From Pirellula sp. (GTDB lineage Bacteria; Planctomycetota; Planctomycetia; Pirellulales; Pirellulaceae), in contig JAJTFB010000052.1 of NCBI GenBank assembly GCA_021300015.1, forward strand, positions 1-58,978: a stretch of 58,978 nucleotides of DNA, given 5' to 3'. Each line of letters begins with the position of its first letter. Within the stretch, counting starts at the first letter, position 1. A program made the position numbers and the translations under genes. The notes beneath the pieces were generated by a model. The model saw nothing but the letters and a program-made list of their open reading frames with translations. It searched no databases and was not told the DNA's origin. This document shows positions 9,024 through 17,653 of the stretch, piece by piece.

Positions 9024-10328
9024 ATGAACAGGATTAGGGATTGGATATCGCGGTACTCGATGGTCTTGGTCCTATTGGGTTTGTGTGCTTTTTTTTCGGC
9101 GATGACGGTCCGAGAGCAGCAGCCAACGCCCCAGGAGGCCGTCGAGGAGGTCTGGGGGGGGCGGCGAGCAAGTGCCCAGTGGGGTACGGTGGTCGTCGCG
9201 AGCGAGAGTCCCGAGGATTTGGAATTTGGGGAGGCTTTTGCGGCGGCATGGAAGCTTGCGGGGGTCGAAGCGCCCGAGGATCGCGTCTGGATTGGGACAC
9301 CGCAGGAGATTCGTCGCAAGATCCAGTCTCAGGGGACGAGTCCGTTGGAGTTGATCTTGGCGCCTGGAGCAAGGAGTTGGGTGTTGTTTGAGGACATCCA
9401 GGAGAAGTTTCCCGATCAGCGGCTCACACTCAGGGTGGTCAGTGGTTCGCGTTGGCCGAATTTTCTTAAGCGTCAGAATTTGATCAACGTGGTCAATCGG
9501 ATCGTGGAGATTGGGATATTGGGAGTGGGAATGACGTTGGTCATTTTGACTGGGGGGATAGATCTTTCGGTAGGCAGTTTGATTGCGTTGTCTTCGGTGA
9601 TCACAACGACGTTGATTCGCGATTGCATGGGTGGGACCGAAGCGACGGTGGGTGGATGGATCGTGGCGGGAGTCTTGGGAGTCGGTTTGTGTGGGTTGTT
9701 CGGTTGGATCAATGGCGGGCTGATCGTCGGCTTTCGGATCCCACCGTTTATCGCGACGCTTGGGATGATGATGATCGCCAGTGGATTGGCGTTTATGATT
9801 TCGCAGGGTCAATCGATCGACAGGGTTCCTTCTTCGTTTGTTTGGCTCGGCAGGGGTCGATGGTTGGGAATTCCGCTGGCGGTATGGTTGATGTTGGGTA
9901 TTTTTGCGATTGGGCATGGGGTGATGGTTTTGACGACGTATGGACGATCGGTGTATGCGATTGGGGGCAATGAAGTCGCGGCGCGGTTGTGTGGTGTTCG
10001 GGTCGGATGGATCACGGCGAGCGTTTATGGGGTATCGGGGCTGTTGGCGGGATTGGGAGGGTTGGTCATGGCCAGTCGGTTGGGGACAGGCGACGCAAAG
10101 TACGGAGCGATGATCGAGTTGAGTGTGATCGCGGCCGTGGTGGTAGGAGGGACGTCCTTGCGTGGGGGCTATGGCACGATGTTCGGCACTTTGGTCGGCG
10201 CGTTGATCATTGCGGTCATTGAGAATGGGATGAACTTAATGCAGCTTGATAGCTATGCGCAGAAGGTGGTTTTTGGTGGGATCATCTTGCTTGCGGTTTT
10301 GATCGATCGACTCAGGCATAAGGGATAA
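9024..10328 (+). CDS. Sugar ABC transporter permease (RbsC-like) with extra N-terminal domain
   Basis: A 434-residue permease of the ribose/xylose/galactose ABC importer family (BPD_transp_2). The core starts near residue 150 with NLINVVNRIVEIGILGVGMT and LVILTGGIDLSVGSL, the hallmark RbsC segment. It continues with IATLGMMMIASGLAFMIS, GRSVYAIGGNEVAARLCGV (the cytoplasmic coupling region) and ends in VFGGIILLAVLIDRLR. Unlike E. coli RbsC (321 residues), there are about 110 extra residues between TM1 (YSMVLVLLGLCAFFSAM) and the core; they look soluble and probably face the periplasm. No ATPase or binding-protein gene lies next to it, so those parts must be encoded elsewhere. Followed after 16 bp by a small membrane protein gene. 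Confidence 0.88.
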   Translation: MNRIRDWISRYSMVLVLLGLCAFFSAMTVREQQPTPQEAVEEVWGGRRASAQWGTVVVASESPEDLEFGEAFAAAWKLAGVEAPEDRVWIGTPQEIRRKIQSQGTSPLELILAPGARSWVLFEDIQEKFPDQRLTLRVVSGSRWPNFLKRQNLINVVNRIVEIGILGVGMTLVILTGGIDLSVGSLIALSSVITTTLIRDCMGGTEATVGGWIVAGVLGVGLCGLFGWINGGLIVGFRIPPFIATLGMMMIASGLAFMISQGQSIDRVPSSFVWLGRGRWLGIPLAVWLMLGIFAIGHGVMVLTTYGRSVYAIGGNEVAARLCGVRVGWITASVYGVSGLLAGLGGLVMASRLGTGDAKYGAMIELSVIAAVVVGGTSLRGGYGTMFGTLVGALIIAVIENGMNLMQLDSYAQKVVFGGIILLAVLIDRLRHKG

Positions 10329-10344
10329 AGGTCACAACGGGTCC

Positions 10345-10878
10345 ATGAATCTCCATTCGAATACCAATCCATTTGAGCCCTCGGAGAGCACGATCGCTCC
10401 GGAGATGAGGTCGCGTCGCGTGATTCACAGTCCGTTGGTTCTATCGATCCAGTGGACGGTGGTGGTTTTGGTGAATCTGATCGTCCCTTACCTGATCGCC
10501 GGGGGGATTACCGGGCCGATGGGGGGGTGGGGGATTTTCCTGGGGGTTGTGTTGGTACTGCTCTTTGGGATTTGGGCCAGCCGTGCGCTTCCCATGGGGG
10601 TTCTCTTAACAGTTCGAGGGGGAGTCTTGGTCGCCCTGTCCCAGTTCTTTCCTGTGATCCATCTGATGGCTGGGTTGCTCTCGATCGATTTTTATCGCAG
10701 AACGGGAATGATCCCGGCCGAGCAACTTGATCGGGGCAATGTGGGATTTCTGAGCGCTTTGCTTTTGACCGTTAGTACCGGGGGTATACTCCTTATGATC
10801 AGTTGCGGCTTAGGGGTCATCCTCAAGTGGATCACGCCGAGTCGATGGTGGAAAACCAGGGAGCCGGTGGTTTCCTAG
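10345..10878 (+). CDS. Small multi-pass membrane protein, unknown function
   Basis: 177 residues with a polar N-terminal tail of about 30 residues, then about four to five hydrophobic segments (SIQWTVVVLVNLIVPYLIAGG; GIFLGVVLVLLFGIWA; VLVALSQFFPVIHLMAGLL; LSALLLTVSTGGILLMISCG). I do not recognise the family. It starts 16 bp after the sugar permease gene, which suggests co-transcription and perhaps an accessory membrane role, but nothing in the sequence proves that. It is followed by an 83-bp gap before the reductase gene. Confidence 0.7.
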   Translation: MNLHSNTNPFEPSESTIAPEMRSRRVIHSPLVLSIQWTVVVLVNLIVPYLIAGGITGPMGGWGIFLGVVLVLLFGIWASRALPMGVLLTVRGGVLVALSQFFPVIHLMAGLLSIDFYRRTGMIPAEQLDRGNVGFLSALLLTVSTGGILLMISCGLGVILKWITPSRWWKTREPVVS

Positions 10879-10961
10879 CATAGGATCTTTGTCGAGAGTG
10901 ATGTGGTTTTAGGATTTTAGGACATTGTTTCAGGACATTCATCGGAGTAGCGAATCGGCAG

Positions 10962-11924
10962 ATGGGATACAAGTACGGGGTGATAGGATCGGGTGCGTTG
11001 GGTGGATTTTATGGTGGACTTATGGCCCGCGCGGGTCATGAGGTTCACTTCCTTTTTCATTCGGACATCGAGCATGTTCGCAAGCACGGCCTGCGCGTTG
11101 ACAGCAAGTTAGGAGACTTTCATTTACCCCAGGTCCATGCCTATGGGAGTCCCTTGCAGATGCCCAAGTGCGATGTGGTGTTGATCGGATTGAAAAGTAC
11201 GCAGAACCACCTGCTCGAATCGCTAGTTACTCCCCTTTTGCATTCGGATTCGATCGTGCTCGTCCTGCAGAACGGCTTGAATGTCGAGCAGGCGGCAAGG
11301 TCTTTCTTGGGTTCAACGCAGGTCGCCGGAGGATGTTGTTTCTTGTGTTCGAACAAGGTGGGACCGGGGCATATCCGCCATTTGGATTATGGACGGATTG
11401 TGTTTGGGGCTTATCGCGGCATCGACGGCAAGGATACCGGTCCGGAGGCGCATCGGCTCGAGCAAATTCGATCCGACATGGTCGCATCGGGAATCGAGGC
11501 GCACTTGACCGACGATTTGCCGATGACGAAATGGAAGAAGCTCATGTGGAACATTCCATTCAATGGATTATCGGTTTTGCTCGATGCGAGTACCGATGCG
11601 ATCATGGCCGATTCGGATTCGAGGAGCTTGGCCGCTAGGATCAGCGAGGAGGTTCGTCAGATTGGGTGTGCGGCGGGTTGCTTGATCGAGCCGAGTTATG
11701 TCGATTGGGTGATCGACCACACCGACGAGATGGTTCCTTACGATAGTTCCATGCGATTAGATTTTTTGCATGGTCGTCCTATCGAGGTCGAGGCCATTTA
11801 TGGCAATGCGTTGCAGGAGGCCGAGCGGTGTGGGTTTTCCGCACCGATCGTTACGACGATGTATCAGCAGTTGAGGTTCATGGCCTCGCACCGCAAGGCA
11901 TGCGATAGGATGGTAATTCCATAG
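10962..11924 (+). CDS. 2-dehydropantoate 2-reductase family protein (PanE/ApbA-like)
   Basis: A 320-residue NADP-dependent reductase. The N-terminal Rossmann fold has the nucleotide-binding motif GSGALG (residues 9-14). Further family blocks are DVVLIGLKSTQN, VLVLQNGLNVEQ (the NG pair that binds pantoate) and KWKKLMWNIPFNGLSVLL, with the catalytic-lysine region near residue 190. The C-terminal helical domain ends with SMRLDFLHGRPIEVEAIYGN, close to the family consensus. PanE reduces ketopantoate to pantoate in coenzyme A synthesis. Many bacteria have several paralogues of unknown substrate, and no pan gene is adjacent, so I do not assign a gene symbol. Cytoplasmic. Confidence 0.85.
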   Translation: MGYKYGVIGSGALGGFYGGLMARAGHEVHFLFHSDIEHVRKHGLRVDSKLGDFHLPQVHAYGSPLQMPKCDVVLIGLKSTQNHLLESLVTPLLHSDSIVLVLQNGLNVEQAARSFLGSTQVAGGCCFLCSNKVGPGHIRHLDYGRIVFGAYRGIDGKDTGPEAHRLEQIRSDMVASGIEAHLTDDLPMTKWKKLMWNIPFNGLSVLLDASTDAIMADSDSRSLAARISEEVRQIGCAAGCLIEPSYVDWVIDHTDEMVPYDSSMRLDFLHGRPIEVEAIYGNALQEAERCGFSAPIVTTMYQQLRFMASHRKACDRMVIP

Positions 11925-11953
11925 AAAAAGTCAGGGGAGAACGGGAGAGGCTC

Positions 11954-12877
11954 ATGGTCAAAAAGATGTTTGGAAGATGGAACTCGGTCTTGGTTGCCGC
12001 GAGTTGCCTGGTGGATTCTGGGATGGCTCAGGAAAAGCCGGTCGAGACGGCAGCGTTGGTCGAGTCGGCTTGGAAGTTGCCCGAGGGGGTTACTTATGAG
12101 CGCTCGGTGCGAAACGAGCCGCGACCGCTTCAGATTCATTCTTTGGTGATCGACATGCAGCGAGCCGAGGTATCGTTTGAGGTCGTGCCTGGTGAGGATC
12201 CCGATGGGGATGGGCCAGCGGAGGTCGCTTTAGCCAGACCGGAGGATTTGGCCAAGAAGGCCGGAGCTATCGCAGCGATCAACACAGCAGCATGGGCGAT
12301 GCTCGTGGACCCAGAGACCGGCAAGCCTGGCAAGTACAAGGTCGGTGGGGCAGCCGACATCAGCGGTTGGGTCTCCCAGGGCCAACGGATGATCAGTCCA
12401 CCCCAAGGGGGCTATTGGTCCGTCTGGATGGACGGTTCGAATCGGATTTCGATGGGGACGATTTCATCGGAAAAGGAGTTGCGATCCAAGGGGATTGAGG
12501 CCAAGTGGGCCGTATCGGGGTTCCGAGGAATACTCAAGGATTCCAAGGTGCTCGTCGATCCTCAAGAAGTGCGTCATCCTCGAACCGCAGTGGGTCTCTC
12601 CGCCGATGGGCAGAAGTTCGTATGGTTGGTGGTCGATGGGAGGCAAAAAGGGTACAGTGAGGGGGTCAGCGAAGAGGAGTTGGCCAGGTTGCTGTTGGAA
12701 AGTGGCTGCGCCCATGGGATCAATCTCGATGGTGGAGGTTCATCCTCGATGTGGATTCGAAACGAGCGGTCGGAGATTGCACTTGCCAATCGTCCGAGCG
12801 ATCCGACGGGTGTTCGACCGGTTCCTGTGATCCTCGGTATGGTGATGAAACGGTCGGAAGATCCTGGAAAAGAGTGA
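11954..12877 (+). CDS. Secreted phosphodiester glycosidase (NAGPA-domain) protein
   Basis: 307 residues. The N terminus ([26 protein letters not shown]) is a likely signal peptide. The rest matches the phosphodiester glycosidase/NAGPA family, named after the enzyme that uncovers mannose-6-phosphate in animals and found in many bacterial exopolysaccharide-related proteins. Diagnostic blocks are [10 protein letters not shown] near the N-terminal third, [24 protein letters not shown] and the strongly conserved [13 protein letters not shown]. Predicted periplasmic or secreted hydrolysis of a glycosyl phosphodiester; the substrate is unknown. Its stop lies 7 bp before the UDP-glucuronate decarboxylase gene, so the two are probably co-transcribed, consistent with a polysaccharide role (inference). 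Confidence 0.85.
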   Translation: MVKKMFGRWNSVLVAASCLVDSGMAQEKPVETAALVESAWKLPEGVTYERSVRNEPRPLQIHSLVIDMQRAEVSFEVVPGEDPDGDGPAEVALARPEDLAKKAGAIAAINTAAWAMLVDPETGKPGKYKVGGAADISGWVSQGQRMISPPQGGYWSVWMDGSNRISMGTISSEKELRSKGIEAKWAVSGFRGILKDSKVLVDPQEVRHPRTAVGLSADGQKFVWLVVDGRQKGYSEGVSEEELARLLLESGCAHGINLDGGGSSSMWIRNERSEIALANRPSDPTGVRPVPVILGMVMKRSEDPGKE

Positions 12878-12884
12878 TTCGGCA

Positions 12885-13862
12885 ATGAGTGGAAAAATTT
12901 TGCGGGTTTTGGTCACCGGTGGAGCGGGGTTCCTCGGTTCGCATCTATGCGAGCGGTTGGTGGATCAGGGGCACGATGTGCTGTGTTTGGATAACTTTTT
13001 TACCTCTCAAAAGAGCAATGTATTCGCGCTGCTCAAGAAGCCGAACTTCGAGTTGATTCGACATGACATCACCCTGCCGATTTTCTTAGAAGTCGATCAG
13101 ATCTACAACTTAGCGTGCCCGGCGGCACCTGGACATTACCAATACAATCCGATCAAGACGGTCAAAACTTCGGTGCTAGGGGCGACCAATGTACTGGGGA
13201 TGGCCAAACGTTGTGGGGCCCGCGTTTTGCAGGCCAGCACCAGTGAGGTCTACGGAGATCCGCAGGTGCATCCTCAACCGGAAAGCTATTGGGGGAATGT
13301 CAATCCGATTGGGATCCGGTCCTGCTACGACGAAGGGAAACGGGTCGCAGAGACGCTTTTTATGGATTACTCACGGATGAATAAGGTGGAGGTGCGGATC
13401 GTCCGCATTTTCAACACCTATGGTCCGAGGATGCATCCCTTCGATGGTCGCGTCGTATCGAACTTCATTCGACAGGCGATAAGGAACGAGCCGATTACCC
13501 TATTTGGGAGCGGGGAGCAGACGCGTTCCTTCTGTTACCGGGACGATTTGGTCGACGCGATGATTCGCATGATGAATACCGAGGGATTTACCGGACCGGT
13601 CAACATCGGAAATCCCGACGAATACACCATTGGCGAATTGGCCGAGTTGATTCGCGAATTGACTCAAAGCCAGGTGGAACTTCGTTACCTGCCATTACCT
13701 CCCGATGACCCCACGCGACGCCAACCGGACATCACGCTTGCTCGATCGAAACTCGGCTGGAACCCCACGACACCTTTGCGAGAGGGTTTGACCAAAACGA
13801 TCGAGTGGTTCCGATCGATCGACATCGATTCTTACAATCCTCCAACTCCGAATTTCAATTAA
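12885..13862 (+). CDS. UDP-glucuronate decarboxylase (UDP-xylose synthase)
   Basis: A 325-residue extended short-chain dehydrogenase. It has the NAD-binding motif [10 protein letters not shown] (11-20), [20 protein letters not shown], the catalytic TSEVYGDP and Y148-x-x-x-K152 within CYDEGKR, a signature of UDP-xylose synthases. [19 protein letters not shown] and the RRQPDI block near the C terminus also fit. The enzyme converts UDP-glucuronate to UDP-xylose with NAD+ as bound cofactor, supplying pentose for cell-surface polysaccharides. The start is an ATG 7 bp after the previous stop; the next gene follows after 7 bp, so it sits inside a tight operon with the glycosidase and folP. Confidence 0.92.
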   Translation: MSGKILRVLVTGGAGFLGSHLCERLVDQGHDVLCLDNFFTSQKSNVFALLKKPNFELIRHDITLPIFLEVDQIYNLACPAAPGHYQYNPIKTVKTSVLGATNVLGMAKRCGARVLQASTSEVYGDPQVHPQPESYWGNVNPIGIRSCYDEGKRVAETLFMDYSRMNKVEVRIVRIFNTYGPRMHPFDGRVVSNFIRQAIRNEPITLFGSGEQTRSFCYRDDLVDAMIRMMNTEGFTGPVNIGNPDEYTIGELAELIRELTQSQVELRYLPLPPDDPTRRQPDITLARSKLGWNPTTPLREGLTKTIEWFRSIDIDSYNPPTPNFN

Positions 13863-13869
13863 TCCACGC

Positions 13870-14742
13870 ATGGAAAAAGCAGCTTCTACCAGCTATTCGA
13901 TGCCCTTGGTGCGTTCGGAGACTTGGACGATCAAAGACCGTGTCTTGGAGTTTCGAAAGACTCCTTTGATCATGGGGATTTTGAACGTCACGCCGGATAG
14001 TTTTTCCGATGGAGGGAGTTTTTATACGGTCCAATCCGCGGTCGATCGAGCCAGGAGGCTCGAAGATGATGGGGCGGATCTATTGGACATCGGGGGTGAG
14101 AGCACACGTCCCTATAGCCAGCCAGTCGATGAATCCGAGGAGCTCGAGCGGATCGCGCCGGTGCTCGAGCGACTTGTGGGCAAGCTCTCGATTCCGATCT
14201 CGATCGACACGACCAAGTCCTCGGTTGCGAGGGCTGCGATCGCATTGGGGGCATCGATCATCAACGATGTATCAGGGCTCGAGGCCGACGCTCAGATGGT
14301 CTCGGTAGCCGTCGAGAGTTTAGCGGGAGTCTGTGCGATGCATCGCCAGGGGACCCCTCAGACGATGCAAGACGATCCTCGCTATGAGAATTGCGCCGTC
14401 GACATCCTTCGTTATCTCATGGATAGGGATTTGCAGTTGCGGCAAGCGGGAATAGCAGCCGAGCGAATCTGTTTGGATCCGGGGATTGGTTTTGGCAAGT
14501 TGCATGAGCACAACCTTGAGTTGGTCCGAGCGGTAGGATTATTCCATCAATTGGGTAGACCCCTTTTGGTGGGTCATTCCCGCAAGGGTTTCATCGGCAA
14601 GTTGCTCGGCAGCAAGGATCTGGGACGAGACTACGGAACCTTGGGGGTCTCATTCGCGATGCATCTCCAGGGGGTACAGATCCTTCGAGTGCACGATGTG
14701 GCGGGCCATGCGCAGGCCTTCCGTTTGTTGGCAGCTTGCTAG
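13870..14742 (+). CDS. folP: Dihydropteroate synthase
   Basis: A 290-residue TIM-barrel enzyme that joins p-aminobenzoate to dihydropterin pyrophosphate in folate synthesis; the target of sulfonamides. Both family signatures are present: MGILNVTPDSFSDGG (near residues 35-49) and LDIGGESTRPYSQPV (near 76-90). Also seen are ISIDTTKSSVARAAI, INDVSGLEAD, ICLDPGIGFGK and the PABA-site GHSRKGFIGKL near 235. The protein has about 25 extra N-terminal residues relative to E. coli FolP. It starts 7 bp after the UXS stop and is the last gene of this run. Cytoplasmic. Confidence 0.95.
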   Translation: MEKAASTSYSMPLVRSETWTIKDRVLEFRKTPLIMGILNVTPDSFSDGGSFYTVQSAVDRARRLEDDGADLLDIGGESTRPYSQPVDESEELERIAPVLERLVGKLSIPISIDTTKSSVARAAIALGASIINDVSGLEADAQMVSVAVESLAGVCAMHRQGTPQTMQDDPRYENCAVDILRYLMDRDLQLRQAGIAAERICLDPGIGFGKLHEHNLELVRAVGLFHQLGRPLLVGHSRKGFIGKLLGSKDLGRDYGTLGVSFAMHLQGVQILRVHDVAGHAQAFRLLAAC

Positions 14743-14792
14743 AATTCCCCGGCTCGGACGCTGAGCAACGCTAGCAAACCCTTTTGATTTTT
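14736..14792 (+). terminator. Possible terminator after folP
   Basis: TTGCTAG (14736-14742, overlapping the folP stop) can pair with CTAGCAA (14771-14777). A second short helix GCTC/GAGC lies inside, and a T-rich stretch (CTTTTGATTTTTTCTT) follows. The stem is interrupted, so this is a moderate candidate for a rho-independent terminator. Confidence 0.35.
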
Positions 14793-14927
14793 TCTTGGGT
14801 TTTCTTCAGTTCCTATCGAATTGGACTGGAGAAACAGCGCGCGGGTTTTCTAGACTCGGCCGCGACGATCGGACCCCATGCAGGAAGCCTGTGGATCGAT
14901 CGCAAACTCTTCGAAAGACAGCGAAGC

Positions 14928-15962
14928 ATGGATGCGAAGCGATACGGCTGGGGCTTGGGCCTGGCTTTTTTGATTTTGGTCGGAGCCGTCGAGGCACCAG
15001 CGTTAGGCCAGCAATACGCGCCGCGGATGGCAGCGGCGGCCCCGGGCAATTTGGCTGGTGCGTCTGCGTCGAATACGGGTGGCCTGGGGCAGCGATTTCT
15101 GGTCGAGACGCAGCATTTCCGGGTCATGAGCCAGGATCCTGAGTTTGCCAAGCAAGTTGCGACGATGGCCGAGGCCTACCGCAATCACTTAGCGATGCAT
15201 TGGTTAGGACGCGAGCTGCCCGAGTGGCACGAGAAGGTCCCATTGATGGTCAATACCAGCCCGAATTTACCAGCGAGTGGAGAGACAAAGTACACGCTTG
15301 TCGGGGGGACCATCCGATCGATCCAGATGGTCGTCAGCGGCACCAAGGAGCGGATACTCGACAGCGTGTTGCCGCATGAAATGACGCACACCGTCTTGGC
15401 AACGCATTTCTCTGCCAGTGGCAAGCCTGTTCCTAGGTGGGCCGACGAGGGAGCTTGTACGACCGTCGAGCATTTGAGCGAGCGGAGCAAGCATGATGTG
15501 ATGCTGGTCAAGTTCCTGACCGAGAATCGGGGAATACCATTCTCTCAATTGTTTGCGATGCGAGAATATCCACCCGACATGATGCCGTTGTATGCCCAGG
15601 GTTACAGTCTATCTGCATTTTTGATCGCCCAGGCAGGTCCTCGCCGGTTCGTTGAGTTTCTCGAGCGTGGCATGCAATCGGAGAATTGGGTTCAAGCCGT
15701 CGGAGACGTTTATGGGTATCCCAAGTTGGGGAGTCTGCAAACGGCTTGGAATGCTTGGGTCTACGATGGAGGTGGAGAGGTAAGTGCTTACACTGCGTTG
15801 GCGTTGGGTTATGGGACGAACGTCCCGAAGCCCAATATTGCGTCGGTTCCGAATTCCAATTCACCGTTGGTTCCGTTTCCTTTGACCGGAAATCCACCGG
15901 TATCGATTCGTGCTAGTCAGCCTGGTCCTCAACAGACCGTCGGTGGCACGATTCTGCGTTGA
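14928..15962 (+). CDS. Secreted gluzincin-type metallopeptidase-like protein
   Basis: 344 residues. The signal peptide is MDAKRYGWGLGLAFLILVGAV with a likely cleavage after ALG (about residue 27). A zinc site is visible: H150-E-M-T-H154 followed by E174 in WADEGACT, i.e. the HExxH plus downstream Glu of the peptidase MA/gluzincin clan, as in DUF1570-like planctomycete proteins. The C-terminal 60 residues are rich in Pro, Asn and Ser and appear disordered. Start chosen at ATG 14928 because it begins the signal peptide; the upstream frame is not protein-like. Predicted periplasmic or extracellular; substrate unknown. Flanked by a 185-bp gap before the secretin locus. Confidence 0.8.
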   Translation: MDAKRYGWGLGLAFLILVGAVEAPALGQQYAPRMAAAAPGNLAGASASNTGGLGQRFLVETQHFRVMSQDPEFAKQVATMAEAYRNHLAMHWLGRELPEWHEKVPLMVNTSPNLPASGETKYTLVGGTIRSIQMVVSGTKERILDSVLPHEMTHTVLATHFSASGKPVPRWADEGACTTVEHLSERSKHDVMLVKFLTENRGIPFSQLFAMREYPPDMMPLYAQGYSLSAFLIAQAGPRRFVEFLERGMQSENWVQAVGDVYGYPKLGSLQTAWNAWVYDGGGEVSAYTALALGYGTNVPKPNIASVPNSNSPLVPFPLTGNPPVSIRASQPGPQQTVGGTILR

Positions 15963-16099
15963 AAATCCTTGCTTTTGCGAAGCGGGTTAAGATACGCAAG
16001 CTAGGTAAAGCGTTCCGAAAGTTCCTATTTTACCATTTCGAGTAAATTTGCTTTCTAGCTAAAACTTGAGCTTGCGAATTCCGAGTCAAGAATAGTATT

Positions 16100-16116
16100 C
16101 CCAGCATCGTGTTGGG
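16100..16116 (+). promoter_or_regulatory. Leader hairpin upstream of secretin gene
   Basis: CCCAGCA (16100-16106) and TGTTGGG (16110-16116) form a 7-bp stem with a TCG loop, 19 nt before the AAAGGAG ribosome binding site of the next gene. It could affect mRNA stability or initiation at the TTG start. No clear promoter with good spacing was found in the A+T-rich stretch upstream (16021-16098). Confidence 0.3.
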
Positions 16117-16147
16117 TATCCCTTTGGAGCGATAAAGGAGTGTCGCG

Positions 16148-17653
16148 TTGAAATCTCTAAATCCCCTCAGAACGTTTCGGCTCTTGACCGTGGCTTGTGC
16201 GGCAACCTGGCCGAGTGTTGCAGCAACAGTTGCTATCTCGACCACGTCTGAGCGAGTCAGCGCACAGCAAGGGCTTTTGCCACCGTTGCCGCCGAGCACG
16301 CTACCACCGAGTACTCTTCCGGCATTGGGTGTTCCACCCGCTGCGGGAAATTCGGTGCAAGCAATACCGCCGGCAAGTACCGCTCCAAATCCCAAAGAGC
16401 AATGTCTTGCGTTAGCATCGCAAGCGAAATTAGCTCTCCAGAAAGGGGAATTGGTCAACGCGAAGCGATTCATCGATCAGGCCTTGGCCTTGAAGATCGC
16501 CGATGCGGAATTCGCATCCAGCATGATTAAGCCACGCGAAGTCTCGATGGATATCGAGCGAGCGATGCGGCTTCGGGGCATGGACCCCAAGGCGGCTTTG
16601 GCATTACCGGCACAGGCCCCTGGCAGTCCTTTGATGAATCCCTCGGCTGGTCGCGTCACGACCGCCGGTGGCTTATCGGACCGTCAGAACGGCGTCCAAT
16701 CGGGTCTTTATCAGCCCGGTTCGGATGCTTCGAAGATTGCCCAGGCCGGCAGTCAAGAAGGCGTTTTGGCGACAGATCCGCAGATCTCCGGAGCCCAGTG
16801 GTACGAGCGAGGGCTTGAAGCCTTGGCTCGCGACGACCGGGACGGAGCCAAGGAGTGCTTCACCAACGCTTGGAAGAAAAAAGACGAGCTCGATCCCAAT
16901 TCCCGGGTGCAACTCAAGGACAAGCTGGCTTACTTGCAGACACGATCGGAGCCTGAGGCCGTCTCGGCCATTGCGACTCAGGATCGCGAAGCGATTCAGC
17001 GCAAGCAGCGTCTCTTCGCCGAGGTCTCCGGCGAGATCGCCGAGGCGGAGCGAATGGTCAACGAGAAGCCTTACGAGTCGATGGATCGACTCAAAAATCT
17101 CCGAACCCGCGTCTCGCAATCGGAGGTCGATGGGGCCTACCGAAAGCAGATGCTCTCGATGGTCGATCGCGTGATCACCAACGTCGAATCGTGGATGGAG
17201 ACCAACCGTTCTTCGATCGAGTTAGAGCAGCGCAACAAGCAGATCGAAGACCGCAACGCACTCGATGGATCGACGCAGGCCAAAGAAGATGCTCAGATCC
17301 AGACGCTGGTCGATCAGTACAATGAACTGATGGACGACCAACGCTTTGCAGAAGCCGAGGTCATCGGTCGCAAGGTTGAGGAGATCAAACCGAACTCAGA
17401 GATCGCAGCGATGATGCGTGGACGTTCGGTGATCGAACGCCGCGTGGCAGAGCAAAAAGAAATTCAGGCGATGAAGGAAGAGGCGTTGGTCAACAGCTTC
17501 ACCGATGCGGAACGCGCTTCGGCGACTTATCTGCTCGGAGCGTCAGATCCTCGAGTTGCTCGAAGAGCCATTCTCCGCTTCGTTCGAAGAGCGGCCACTA
17601 GCCGACGCGATCAAGACGATTTCGGAGATGACCGGCTTGATCATCTTGATTGA
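16148..17653 (+). CDS. Secretin-type (type II/III secretion) protein, 5' part of broken gene
   Basis: Genuine for about the first 460 residues. A signal peptide (MKSLNPLRTFRLLTVACAATW...) is followed by a Pro-rich segment (LLPPLPPSTLPPST), a TPR-like helical region (LALASQAKLALQKGELVNAKRF; WYERGLEALARDDRDGAKECF) and a long coiled coil (about 260-450). This is the planctomycete secretin layout of helical N-terminal region plus C-terminal secretin. The last credible residues are VNSFTDAERAS; after that the frame reads an Arg-rich nonsense tail to 17653. The start is TTG at 16148, supported by a strong AAAGGAG seven bases upstream. The secretin portion lies in another frame. Confidence 0.8.
   Translation: MKSLNPLRTFRLLTVACAATWPSVAATVAISTTSERVSAQQGLLPPLPPSTLPPSTLPALGVPPAAGNSVQAIPPASTAPNPKEQCLALASQAKLALQKGELVNAKRFIDQALALKIADAEFASSMIKPREVSMDIERAMRLRGMDPKAALALPAQAPGSPLMNPSAGRVTTAGGLSDRQNGVQSGLYQPGSDASKIAQAGSQEGVLATDPQISGAQWYERGLEALARDDRDGAKECFTNAWKKKDELDPNSRVQLKDKLAYLQTRSEPEAVSAIATQDREAIQRKQRLFAEVSGEIAEAERMVNEKPYESMDRLKNLRTRVSQSEVDGAYRKQMLSMVDRVITNVESWMETNRSSIELEQRNKQIEDRNALDGSTQAKEDAQIQTLVDQYNELMDDQRFAEAEVIGRKVEEIKPNSEIAAMMRGRSVIERRVAEQKEIQAMKEEALVNSFTDAERASATYLLGASDPRVARRAILRFVRRAATSRRDQDDFGDDRLDHLD

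Noticed and set aside
17505..17653. Programmed frameshift joining the two secretin frames
   Set aside because: The frames overlap, but a block of the protein seen in relatives is missing and there is no slippery sequence at the junction; a deletion or assembly error explains it better.
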